NCBI RefSeq assembly: GCF_023078355.1
Contig: NZ_CP095552.1
Coordinates: 1,116,001 to 1,180,000, forward strand
DNA length: 64,000 nt
Direction: 5' to 3'
Source of the DNA: Gordonia hongkongensis
GTDB lineage: Bacteria; Actinomycetota; Actinomycetes; Mycobacteriales; Mycobacteriaceae
Positions 31,557 to 39,182 of this stretch are shown here, one piece after another. The stretch's first letter is position 1. Every line of letters starts with the position of its first letter. A model generated the notes under the pieces. The model saw nothing but the letters and a program-made list of their open reading frames with translations. It made no database searches and was not told where the DNA came from. The translations under genes and the position numbers were made by a program.

Positions 31557-32207
31557 GTGAGCGAAGCGAACGATCGCGCCGTCGAGACCGTCGACGAGGA
31601 CCCGCACGAGGGTGGTTTCCGGGCCAATGCGGCCATCACCACCGACCGCGGCGGACCCCGCTACGGCGAGTTCAGTGAGCAGGTCCGCCTGCTGATGGAC
31701 AACGCCCGCTACGCCTGTCCCGACGACGAGCTCGTCGACGAACTCATCGAGTCACTGAAGGCGCTCAACGACCGGCTCGCCGATTCCCGGATCGACGAGT
31801 GGCACTCACCGGCGGGGACCCGCATCGACCTCCCGTCGCGCGGCAACATCACCCTGCCGCCGTATGTGGTCAGCGAGGTGAACGACAACGGGGTCGTCGC
31901 CGAACTGACGTTCCGCGATTTCCACCTCGGCGGGAACAACGCCGCGCACGGCGGTCATGTCGCGGTCGCCTTCGACGACGTGGGCGGCTTCGCGTCGGCG
32001 GTCGCGATCCAGCATGTCAGCCGGACCGCCTACCTGACCGTGCAATACCGGTCGATCACACCGCTGAACACGCCGCTGCGAATCCACGCCTGGGCGGACC
32101 GGATCGAGGGGCGCAAGGTCTTCATCAAGGGCACCCTGCACGACGGCGACCGCCTCTGTGCGGAGATGGACGCCCTGTTCATCAAGCTCAACCCCGGTCA
32201 GGCCTGA
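31557..32207 (+). CDS. PaaI-type hotdog-fold thioesterase
   Basis: A 216-residue acyl-CoA thioesterase-like protein. The C-terminal ~130 residues form the hotdog fold with LGGNNAAHGGHVAVAFDDVGG, the HGG motif and acidic residue typical of the PaaI/4HBT group, followed by RTAYLTVQYRSITPL. The N-terminal ~90 residues are a helical extension. The substrate is unknown. The stop overlaps the repaired 3' end of the convergent MoeY-like gene in the palindrome TCAGGCCTGA. Confidence 0.85.
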   Translation: MSEANDRAVETVDEDPHEGGFRANAAITTDRGGPRYGEFSEQVRLLMDNARYACPDDELVDELIESLKALNDRLADSRIDEWHSPAGTRIDLPSRGNITLPPYVVSEVNDNGVVAELTFRDFHLGGNNAAHGGHVAVAFDDVGGFASAVAIQHVSRTAYLTVQYRSITPLNTPLRIHAWADRIEGRKVFIKGTLHDGDRLCAEMDALFIKLNPGQA

Positions 32208-32244
32208 CCAGCACTCGTCGGCGGGCGCACGGGCAGACGACGGC

Positions 32245-34344
32245 TCACCTCCACCGGCGCATCCGTGCGCGACAGTCGCAGCACGATGGTCGGCGCTTCG
32301 CCGGCGTCGAGCGGCCACGTCTCAGCATCTCGCGGCGCAGTGCGGCCAGTTCGTCGCCGTGATTGCTCGACAGTGTTCGCGCGGTCGCGTCGTCCCCGGC
32401 GTAGAGAAACGTCGGTGTCATGGGGTGAACCGCGAAGCCGAGACGCTCGGCGGCCACCCACAGCTGCTGCGCGACGATCCCACCGCGGAGGTAATCGGCG
32501 GGGGTCGTGCCCCGCTGCACCAGGACCAGGATCGCCGACGACGACTCGGCCCGGGCGCCGGCATCGGCACCGAGTGCGGCACCGCCACCCCATTCGTCGA
32601 GCAATGCCATCACATCGGAACGCCGCAACACGTCGAGCATCCCCGCCATCGCCGGCGGTAGGTCGAGCGAGGCGACGTCGATGCCCTCGGCGGCGGCCGG
32701 ATCGGTGGTGAGCTCGGCGAACATCTCCCGGTGCAGTTCGGGCGTCAGGAACCGGGCGCGATCCGATCGGGCGATGATCGAGGCAAATCGGTCGATGTCC
32801 GCGCGGTCGTCGAGCGCCACCAACCGGGTCCGATCACTCGTGGCGGCATCGTGCAGTCGGACGAGATCGGAGGCCGACAGCGGTGATCCGTCCCCGACTC
32901 CGCGTCGGGTGCCGCGGGCGAGCAACGCGTCGAGTTCGGTCTCCGCGTCCGCAGAGCGCGACCCGGTGTCGATGCCCTTGAGGCGTGCCCGGCCGGCCAG
33001 CGTGTCGGCCGCGTCGACGATCTCGATGTCGTCGAGCACCCCGCGCGCGACGGCCGCGACCTGCGCGTTGTACAGGGCGGCGCCGACCGCCACCGCAGAT
33101 GCCCGGTGCTCGACGTCGAGGGTCGAGGTGCGGGTGCGGTCCAGGACGATCGTGACGGCGTCGTCGTCGGCCATGATCTGCCAGGGCTGCTGGTTCCCGG
33201 CGGACGGCGCCCGGCTCGCGGCGTACACGACGAGTTCGCGATCGGTCATCGCCTCGATGGCGGGCTGCACCTGCGGACGGATCGGTTCGGCGTCGGCCGG
33301 TGGTTGTGCTGCGGGTATGGAGGCATGGGTGTCGATCGGGTCCTCGAGGCCGTCCAGCCAGGCGTCCCGGTCGAATCGGACGCGACCGGACGACAGGGAC
33401 TTGCCCTGGACGAGGCGGCGGACGGCCGCGGCCACGGTGGCGCCGCCCAGGAGGACGTCGCCGCCGAGCTGCGGCCAGGCGGTGACCGTGTGCCCGAGCT
33501 CGATGGCCGACGCCGCCATCGGCGCGGTCACCTTCGTCGGCTCGAGTACCCGGACGGCGAGCGGGGTGAGCGACGCGCGGTCGAGTCCGACGAGATCTTC
33601 GATCCGCAGGTCGCCGGCCAGGCCGTGGAAAAGAGGCCGATCCGGTTCGATGTCGAATCTCTCGACATCGAGGGTTCCGCCGTCACTCGTCTCCATGAGG
33701 ACCAGAATTCCTCGCTCGCGACATTTCTGGCGCACGAGGACCTTTACATCGAAAGAATCACATTCTTCGACGACGAGATCAAGGCCGTCGAGGAATTCAT
33801 CGATGTTCTCGATTGTTATGCCGTCCACATGTACGACGGTGGTGAGATAGGGATCGATCTCGGAAATGCGTCTAGCGGCGATCACGGCCTTGTTGTCGTG
33901 AATATCCATGAGGGTCGCCGGAATTCGATTCATATTCGTGAGTTCGAGATCGTCGAAATCGGCAAGGCGTAATTCGCCGGCAAGGCCTTCGAGTGCGAGC
34001 GTGAGTGATATCGCGTGTCCCACACTCAAACCGACGACACCGATCCGGAGCTCGCCCGCAGCGTCTTGCTGCGACGCGGTCAGTTTGTGCCGGTTGCGGT
34101 CGAGCCGGAGGCGCCGGAACGTGCGCGGACCGGGGATCTTGACGAGGGCGTTACGCCAGGGAAAGTGCGCGTAACGAGGTGTCTCGTCCCGGAGAGCGGG
34201 CTCGGCGGGCGGGAGGAGTTCATCGAGCGCGCGGGCGGCGCCGGCCGTGATGTCGGACACAGTGAGGGACGGTTCGGCGGTCAACGCGGCGGGTAGTTCG
34301 TCCGGGAAGTAGAGGGTGGCGGCGGCATCCGGCGGCGTGTGCAT
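32245..34344 (-). CDS. moeY: ThiF-fold/nitroreductase fusion, MoeY-like; 3' end frameshifted
   Basis: About 699 residues as read. An N-terminal ThiF/MoeB/HesA nucleotide-binding domain has GVVGLSVGHAISLTLALEG and DFDDLELTNMNR, the E1-like ATP site. A C-terminal nitroreductase-like FMN domain has AASRAPSAGNQQPWQI and ends near the HPMTPTFLY segment. Zinc cysteines of MoeB are missing. The final ~18 residues (GRSTPAKRRPSCC onward) look out of frame; adding one base near 32319 gives WPLDAGEAPTIVLRLSRTDAP and a stop at 32198, matching the normal end of such proteins. The layout matches M. tuberculosis MoeY (Rv1355c), whose function is not established. ATG 34344 is preferred over TTG 34380. Confidence 0.85.
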   Translation of the reverse strand: MHTPPDAAATLYFPDELPAALTAEPSLTVSDITAGAARALDELLPPAEPALRDETPRYAHFPWRNALVKIPGPRTFRRLRLDRNRHKLTASQQDAAGELRIGVVGLSVGHAISLTLALEGLAGELRLADFDDLELTNMNRIPATLMDIHDNKAVIAARRISEIDPYLTTVVHVDGITIENIDEFLDGLDLVVEECDSFDVKVLVRQKCRERGILVLMETSDGGTLDVERFDIEPDRPLFHGLAGDLRIEDLVGLDRASLTPLAVRVLEPTKVTAPMAASAIELGHTVTAWPQLGGDVLLGGATVAAAVRRLVQGKSLSSGRVRFDRDAWLDGLEDPIDTHASIPAAQPPADAEPIRPQVQPAIEAMTDRELVVYAASRAPSAGNQQPWQIMADDDAVTIVLDRTRTSTLDVEHRASAVAVGAALYNAQVAAVARGVLDDIEIVDAADTLAGRARLKGIDTGSRSADAETELDALLARGTRRGVGDGSPLSASDLVRLHDAATSDRTRLVALDDRADIDRFASIIARSDRARFLTPELHREMFAELTTDPAAAEGIDVASLDLPPAMAGMLDVLRRSDVMALLDEWGGGAALGADAGARAESSSAILVLVQRGTTPADYLRGGIVAQQLWVAAERLGFAVHPMTPTFLYAGDDATARTLSSNHGDELAALRREMLRRGRSTPAKRRPSCCDCRARMRRWR

Positions 34345-34514
34345 AAGCCCATGGTGTCGCACGGGATTGCACGACGCCAACCGTCAAAGCGACGGTCGGG
34401 CACAAAGAACTGCGCTTGTGGGAGTGCATAAATGTGGCCTTGTGGCAGCATTACACGCGGGGTCGGGGGAGATCTCGTCTCTAAATTTACTAATTCCTGG
34501 AAGGCAATACTGCG

Positions 34515-35273
34515 ATGAATAAGGTGTCAGTCACCAATGATCAGGTTCGCACCGGGATGTTGCGATCGATCGCACCCGAAACCGGGGCGGAGTACTCGGT
34601 GGTCGTGGCGAGCCCGCGGTCGGAGCCCGAACTGTGGCGTGAGTACCTCGCCGGCGCGGACGCGTCGTACCACCGCCACGGGTGCGCGGCCGCACTCGAG
34701 TACGACGAGGTCGCCGGCGGCGAGGGCACCGCGATGTTCTTCGCGGTGCTCGACAGCGAGGGCAAGGTTGTCGGCGGACTACGGGTCCAACCCCGGTTGG
34801 AGGCGGCTGCGCAGTCGCACGCGCTGGTCGAATGGGCGGGTCAGCCCGGTCAGGTGCAGCTCGTCAACGCCATCGAAGAACGCCTGCACGACGGCATCGT
34901 CGAGGTCAAGACGGCCTGGGTGGACGAGCGATCGGCGATCGCGGGGTCGGTGGCCGGTCAGTTGTCGCGGTTGGGGCTGGTCATCATGGAGATGTCCGGG
35001 GTCGAGGCCATGATGGCGACCGCGGCCGACCACGTTCTGCGCCGTTGGCAATCCGGTGGTGGACGCCTCGACGAGTCGGTGTCCGCGACGCCGTTCCCCG
35101 ACGACCGGTACCGCACCCGGCTCATGTGGTGGGACCGCGCCCGGCTCGACACCCTCACCAGCCCGGAGACCTGGCGTCGGATGCGCCGGGAGGCCGACGC
35201 ACTCCAGGCCGCGACGACTCAGCGCCCGCTGGTCCGGCTGTCGATGTCGACGAAGTCGGCCGGGCGTCGGTAG
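34515..35273 (+). CDS. Acyltransferase-like protein (GNAT/FeeM-type fold suspected)
   Basis: A 252-residue soluble protein. A central block (MFFAVLDSEGKVVGGLRVQPRL) followed by a helical and strand pattern resembles the GNAT-like core of N-acyl amino acid or acyl-homoserine-lactone synthases, but no catalytic residue can be named with certainty. It starts at an ATG with GGAAGG 11 bp upstream. It is divergent from the MoeY-like gene (170 bp between starts) and its last 55 bp overlap the end of the cyclase gene on the other strand. The placement between MoeY-like and c-di-GMP genes suggests a shared signalling or lipid-related role. Confidence 0.6.
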   Translation: MNKVSVTNDQVRTGMLRSIAPETGAEYSVVVASPRSEPELWREYLAGADASYHRHGCAAALEYDEVAGGEGTAMFFAVLDSEGKVVGGLRVQPRLEAAAQSHALVEWAGQPGQVQLVNAIEERLHDGIVEVKTAWVDERSAIAGSVAGQLSRLGLVIMEMSGVEAMMATAADHVLRRWQSGGGRLDESVSATPFPDDRYRTRLMWWDRARLDTLTSPETWRRMRREADALQAATTQRPLVRLSMSTKSAGRR

Positions 35274-36424
35274 AAGACCTCGTACAGGCTGGCCGACGGC
35301 GGAGACACCGTCCGCTCGGCGTCGGCGGCATGTGCGCTCGGCGCGCCGTCGTTCCAGGTCACTGCGTCGATGGATTTGATGACCGTGGTGTCCCGGCCGT
35401 TCTCCTTGGCCTGATACACGCAGGCGTCGGCCTGGCCCAGGAGGTTGCCGATCACGTCGTCGGTCGAATAGGCGGTGTCGAAACGGCCGGAGACCAGCGG
35501 GTCGCCGGCGACGCGCAGCGGCGCGCAGACACCGCCGACGCTGATGGTGACCGGCGCTGCGGCGGCGACGGCGGCCCGTAGGCGTTCGGCGCTGAGCCAC
35601 AGTTCGTCCGCGTCGTGGACGACGTGGAACATGAGGAACTCCTCGCCGCCGTAGCGGCACACCTCCGAACCCACGGGGGCGTGCTCGCGGATCGCGGCCG
35701 ACGCCGCCAGCAGCACGCCGTCACCGGCGAGGTGGCCGTACTGGTCGTTGATCTTCTTGAAATGGTCGACGTCGAGCAGCAGGATGCCGATCCAACCGGT
35801 GGACGACCGTGCGGCCGAGAGGAGCTGCGATGCGCGGATCAGGAAGCCGCGCCGGTTCAGCAGGCCGGTCAGCGGGTCGATCCCGACCAGGCGGGTCTGC
35901 TGATCGAGCACGGCCTCCATCGACTTGCGCAATGCGACGACCAGGAAGACCGGCACCACGATCAGGCCGAGCATCGCGCCGAAGCTGATCAGGTACTCCG
36001 GCAGCGAGGGCGTTGTCACCGCGAGGACGGTTGCCGCACAGACGACCGCCAGCGCCAGATGGGACAGGATGAGTCGGGTGGTCGCCGAGATCGCGCCGAT
36101 CGCCGGGATGACCGCGACGATGGCGAGGACGAGCGTCGACGATCGTGGCGAGGCCAGGATCATCGAGGTGCCGCAGATGCCCACGATCCCCAACCCGCCC
36201 AGGAACGCGAACTCGAGGTCGGTCAGCCGGGCGCGGATGGCCGTCACCGCGAAGACGACCGCGATGAACGACCAGATGGTGAGCAGGATGGGCATGCCGC
36301 CCGGGTACAGCGTCTCGGGCGCGAGCACGCTGATGACCGGCAGCGGGATGACACCGCCGGTGCTGATCAGTGTCGCCATCGACCGGGCGTCGTAGCGCCG
36401 GAGCACCCTCCTGATCAACGACAT
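35219..36424 (-). CDS. Membrane-bound diguanylate cyclase (GGDEF)
   Basis: A 401-residue protein with about six predicted membrane segments in residues 15-170 and a C-terminal GGDEF domain. The domain has DPLTGLLNRRGF, the metal-site segment LLLDVDHFKKINDQYGHLAGD and the active signature YGGEEF, so it should make cyclic di-GMP from two GTP. No clear RxxD inhibitory site precedes the signature. The last ~40 residues are a disordered tail. The 3' end overlaps the convergent acyltransferase-like gene by 55 bp. A second c-di-GMP gene lies divergently 461 bp away. Confidence 0.92.
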   Translation of the reverse strand: MSLIRRVLRRYDARSMATLISTGGVIPLPVISVLAPETLYPGGMPILLTIWSFIAVVFAVTAIRARLTDLEFAFLGGLGIVGICGTSMILASPRSSTLVLAIVAVIPAIGAISATTRLILSHLALAVVCAATVLAVTTPSLPEYLISFGAMLGLIVVPVFLVVALRKSMEAVLDQQTRLVGIDPLTGLLNRRGFLIRASQLLSAARSSTGWIGILLLDVDHFKKINDQYGHLAGDGVLLAASAAIREHAPVGSEVCRYGGEEFLMFHVVHDADELWLSAERLRAAVAAAAPVTISVGGVCAPLRVAGDPLVSGRFDTAYSTDDVIGNLLGQADACVYQAKENGRDTTVIKSIDAVTWNDGAPSAHAADAERTVSPPSASLYEVFYRRPADFVDIDSRTSGR

Positions 36425-36885
36425 CTACCACGACCGCTTTCCGTCGGCGGCTGTGGGGACAGCCGCTTGTTCGCCGAGATTCGCATTAATGCCACTGCGA
36501 CTGCATTGGCGGAAACCGCGTAATCTTTCGTGTCCTACACATAGGCAATGAAAGCACCTTACCAGCAGTTTTGCCGCTTCTCGCGGAATCGTTAGCAGCG
36601 CTGCCGAGAATAGTGGCGAATCGCCGGCCGCGTCGGTCTCAGATTTTGTGAACATCTGTCAAAAGAAATCGATGTCTCGACCCGGGCCCACGAAAATTGC
36701 ACACGGTTTCGTCGAACCGTCGCGGCGGGCATTTGTGAGAACGGTCATGACGGCCGGCCCTGGTCCGCCAGCGGTGGCGCCTCGTCCTCCTTCCCGGAAG
36801 CGGACCGGCTGAGTAGTATCTCCGCGATGGAGAACTGCGGCGCCCCCGGCGTCGCCCTGGGGGGATCGGACCAGCGAATGACGTC
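36425..36885. other. Divergent control region between GGDEF and EAL genes
   Basis: This is 461 bp between two divergent c-di-GMP genes. The part next to the cyclase is AT-rich (36470-36620) and should hold its promoter, though no clean hexamer pair was found. Near the EAL gene it contains a -10 element and the 21-codon upstream ORF given separately. Confidence 0.5.
36814..36819 (+). promoter_or_regulatory. -10 element (TAGTAT) for leaderless upstream ORF
   Basis: It is 7 bp before the ATG at 36827, the same spacing as other leaderless starts in the window. Confidence 0.5.
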
Positions 36886-36892
36886 GTGTTGA
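36827..36892 (+). CDS. 21-codon upstream ORF overlapping the EAL gene start
   Basis: It reads MENCGAPGVALGGSDQRMTS plus a terminal Cys. The ATG lies 7 bp after TAGTAT, so it would be translated from the mRNA 5' end. Its TGA (36890-36892) overlaps the GTG start (36886) of the EAL gene, which has no ribosome site of its own. This suggests a leader peptide that couples translation. The peptide has two cysteines and no known homologue. It could also be a chance frame. Confidence 0.4.
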   Translation: MENCGAPGVALGGSDQRMTSC

Positions 36893-38091
36893 CGTTCGGC
36901 ACCTCGGTGATCGCGGTGTCGGTCGACCCGTACCACCGAGCCGTCGTCGCGTATGGCTACGAGACGTCGGCCGCGGCCGCCGAGCGCTTCATCGAACAGG
37001 TGCTGATGCCCATCAGTCCGCGGGCGCGTTTCCAGCGGCGGTCGGACTTCGACTGGCTCATCCACCTCCCGTGGACCGGCGCCGGTGACGACGAGAGCGG
37101 ACGCAACGCACTGATCGAGGCGGCCCGTACCAAACTCGGTGCGCACACCGTGAGCGACGGGGAACGCAACTGGTTCCTCGACGTGTGCATGGGCGTCGCC
37201 GTCGGCGATGTGCACCTCGCCGCCGAGTCCGAGGACGATCTGGTCCGCCACGCCGATGCCGCCCTGTGCATCGCGCTGAGCAGCCGCACCGCCGTCGCAT
37301 TCGCATCGCCGACGATGCTGCGCCACATCCGGGCCGAGGTCGACCTCGCGGGTTGGCTCACCAGATCGGTCGAGCGCGACTTCTCGGTCTTCTATCAGCC
37401 GATCGTCGCGGTACCCGACCGGCGGGTCGTCGGGTACGAGTCGCTGCTCCGGTGGCACACCGAGTCCGGTGTGCTGGCTCCGGACGCGTTCCTGTCTGTG
37501 GCCGAGGGGATCTCGCTGCTCGCCCCCATCGGACGGCATGCGATCGGCGAGGCCATCCGGGACCTGTCGGGGGCGATCACCCGGAACGTCGGGCCGAGCA
37601 CGTTCGTCTCCCTCAACCTGTCCGGGCAGCAGTTGTGGGACGACGGGCTCGTCTCGTACGTCCACGGCCTGATCGACGGTCATGGTGTCGAGCCGTCGAG
37701 GGTCTGGGTCGAGGTGCGGGAGGACCAGGCGATCCGGGTCGACACCTCCGCGTCGCGGGCGATCGACGCGCTCCACGAACTCGGCTGCACGATCTGCATC
37801 GACGACCTGGGGGCCGGGTTCTCGGCCCTGCGCTACGTCCGCGATCTCCCGGTCGACGTCCTGAAGGTCGATCGGACGCTCATCGCGCAACTGGCCGACA
37901 GCTCGCCCGATCGCGCCGTCGTCCGCGCGATCGGTGAGATGGCCGCCGCCACCGGGGTGAAGATGGTCGCCGAGGGGATCGAATCCGAGGCGTTGCTCCC
38001 GATGCTCGAGGAGTTCGGGTTCGACTACGCCCAGGGCTTCCTGTTCGGCCGCCCGGCGCCGCTCGTCGAACTGTTCGGGTCTGACCGGTAG
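36886..38091 (+). CDS. EAL-domain protein (c-di-GMP phosphodiesterase) with degenerate GGDEF-like N-terminus
   Basis: A 401-residue soluble protein. Residues 1-150 resemble a GGDEF-like fold without the signature. Residues 160-395 form an EAL domain with YESLLRW in place of the EAL motif (the Glu is kept), SLNLSG with the metal Asn, VEVRE, CIDDLGAGFSAL with the DD pair, KVDRTLI with the catalytic Lys, AEGIES and QGFLFGRP. The catalytic set looks complete, so hydrolysis of c-di-GMP to pGpG is plausible. GTG 36886 is the first start after an in-frame stop at 36814. It resembles M. tuberculosis Rv1357c in type and context. Confidence 0.88.
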   Translation: MLTFGTSVIAVSVDPYHRAVVAYGYETSAAAAERFIEQVLMPISPRARFQRRSDFDWLIHLPWTGAGDDESGRNALIEAARTKLGAHTVSDGERNWFLDVCMGVAVGDVHLAAESEDDLVRHADAALCIALSSRTAVAFASPTMLRHIRAEVDLAGWLTRSVERDFSVFYQPIVAVPDRRVVGYESLLRWHTESGVLAPDAFLSVAEGISLLAPIGRHAIGEAIRDLSGAITRNVGPSTFVSLNLSGQQLWDDGLVSYVHGLIDGHGVEPSRVWVEVREDQAIRVDTSASRAIDALHELGCTICIDDLGAGFSALRYVRDLPVDVLKVDRTLIAQLADSSPDRAVVRAIGEMAAATGVKMVAEGIESEALLPMLEEFGFDYAQGFLFGRPAPLVELFGSDR

Positions 38092-38127
38092 CGAAGGCTA
38101 GGTGCCCGATTTCGTTGTGGCGCAGCG

Positions 38128-38345
38128 TATTGCTCCCTGGGGTGCGAAGCGTGGCCGATCCTGCTCCCTGAGGTGCGAGCGAAGCGAGCCTCGAAGGGCG
38201 TGGTGAACATTTCTTGCCAGGCCCTTCGAGGCTCGTCGCTATCGCTCCTCGCACCTCAGGGAGCGAAAGGCTGTCGCTATCGCTCCTCGCACCTCAGGGA
38301 GCGAAAGGCTGTCGCTATCGCTCCTCGCACCTCAGGGAGCAGAGA
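38128..38345. repeat. Second palindromic repeat block at a convergent junction
   Basis: A 38-bp unit beginning GTCGCTATCGCTCC is tandemly repeated at 38235, 38273 and 38311. A perfect 15-bp hairpin (38185-38199 with 38221-38235, CGAGCCTCGAAGGGC) precedes it. The words GCTCCCTGAGG and CCTCAGGGAGC relate it to the blocks at 27461 and 61403. It lies between the EAL gene and the opposing hsp20 and probably acts as terminator; the rest of the gap (38346-38484) shows nothing recognisable. Confidence 0.8.
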
Positions 38346-38484
38346 GAGACGGCACCGCTTTACCCGACAGACCAACGGTTCTGCGGTTCGTTCGGACTAG
38401 GGAGCGGGATGATTCGTCGTCGATGGCACCCCCCTTCGACATGCGGCTGCTTCCTCAAATGTGTTGGGGCTTTAGACGATCAAT

Positions 38485-38931
38485 TCATGTGACCGTACTG
38501 GTCTCGATCGCCTGTGGTCGGCTGGCCGACTCCACCTCGATCCGCCGCGGCTTGGCCTTCTCGGCGACCGGGATGGTCACGGTGAGAACGCCGTTGTCGT
38601 AGCGCGCCGAGATGGCCGCGCTGTCGATGGCGTCGCCGAGAGTCAGTTGGCGGCGGTAGGTTCCGGAGAATCGTTCGCTCGTCAGCCACTGCACGCCCTC
38701 GTCGGACGGCGTGCTCCGCTGGGCGGAGAGGGTGAGGACCCCGTTGTCGACGCTGACGTCGATGGAACCGGGATCGGCGCCGGGCAGATCGGCGATGAGC
38801 AGGTAGTGGTCCTCGACCTTGTACAGGTCCAGGGGCATGAAGCGGGGAGTGCGGGCAGTTCCGGCCGCTGAACCGGTCATCATGCCTCGGGTCCAGGCAT
38901 CCATGTCGGAAAAGGGATCGAAACGAAGCAC
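38485..38931 (-). CDS. Hsp20/alpha-crystallin small heat shock protein
   Basis: A 148-residue chaperone that holds unfolding proteins. The alpha-crystallin domain spans about 40-135 with LYKVEDHYLLIADLPGADPGSIDVSV and the C-terminal strand pattern NGVLTVTIPVAEKAKPRRIEV; an I-x-I/V-type anchoring motif sits near the end. The GTG start has a perfect AGGAGG 9 bp upstream. A CIRCE element lies about 100 bp upstream, implying HrcA repression relieved by heat. Confidence 0.93.
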   Translation of the reverse strand: MLRFDPFSDMDAWTRGMMTGSAAGTARTPRFMPLDLYKVEDHYLLIADLPGADPGSIDVSVDNGVLTLSAQRSTPSDEGVQWLTSERFSGTYRRQLTLGDAIDSAAISARYDNGVLTVTIPVAEKAKPRRIEVESASRPQAIETSTVT

Positions 38932-39030
38932 AGCAGTTCACCTCCTGATTCTCAAGGCTGCTCGCCACCCGTTAGACGAGCAGTTCATCGCTGTACTGCC
39001 AACGAAGATAGCACCGGATCCGGCACTCGT

Positions 39031-39057
39031 CTAGCACTCTGGAGGTGAGAGTGCCAG
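39031..39057 (-). promoter_or_regulatory. CIRCE element (HrcA operator)
   Basis: CTAGCACTC-N9-GAGTGCCAG matches the consensus TTAGCACTC-N9-GAGTGCTAA except at outer bases. It is positioned upstream of hsp20. The inverted half-sites are exact over 7 bp. Confidence 0.85.
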
Positions 39058-39182
39058 ATTTTTCCGGGGCCCGAAGACGACGCCGCCCGACCGCGAGTTC
39101 GACTGTGCCGGAGTGGGTCCGGTCTGCGCCGGCGTGGCTGCCGGAGGGTCGAACGACGCGATCGGGCGGGGTCGGGTCAGGG

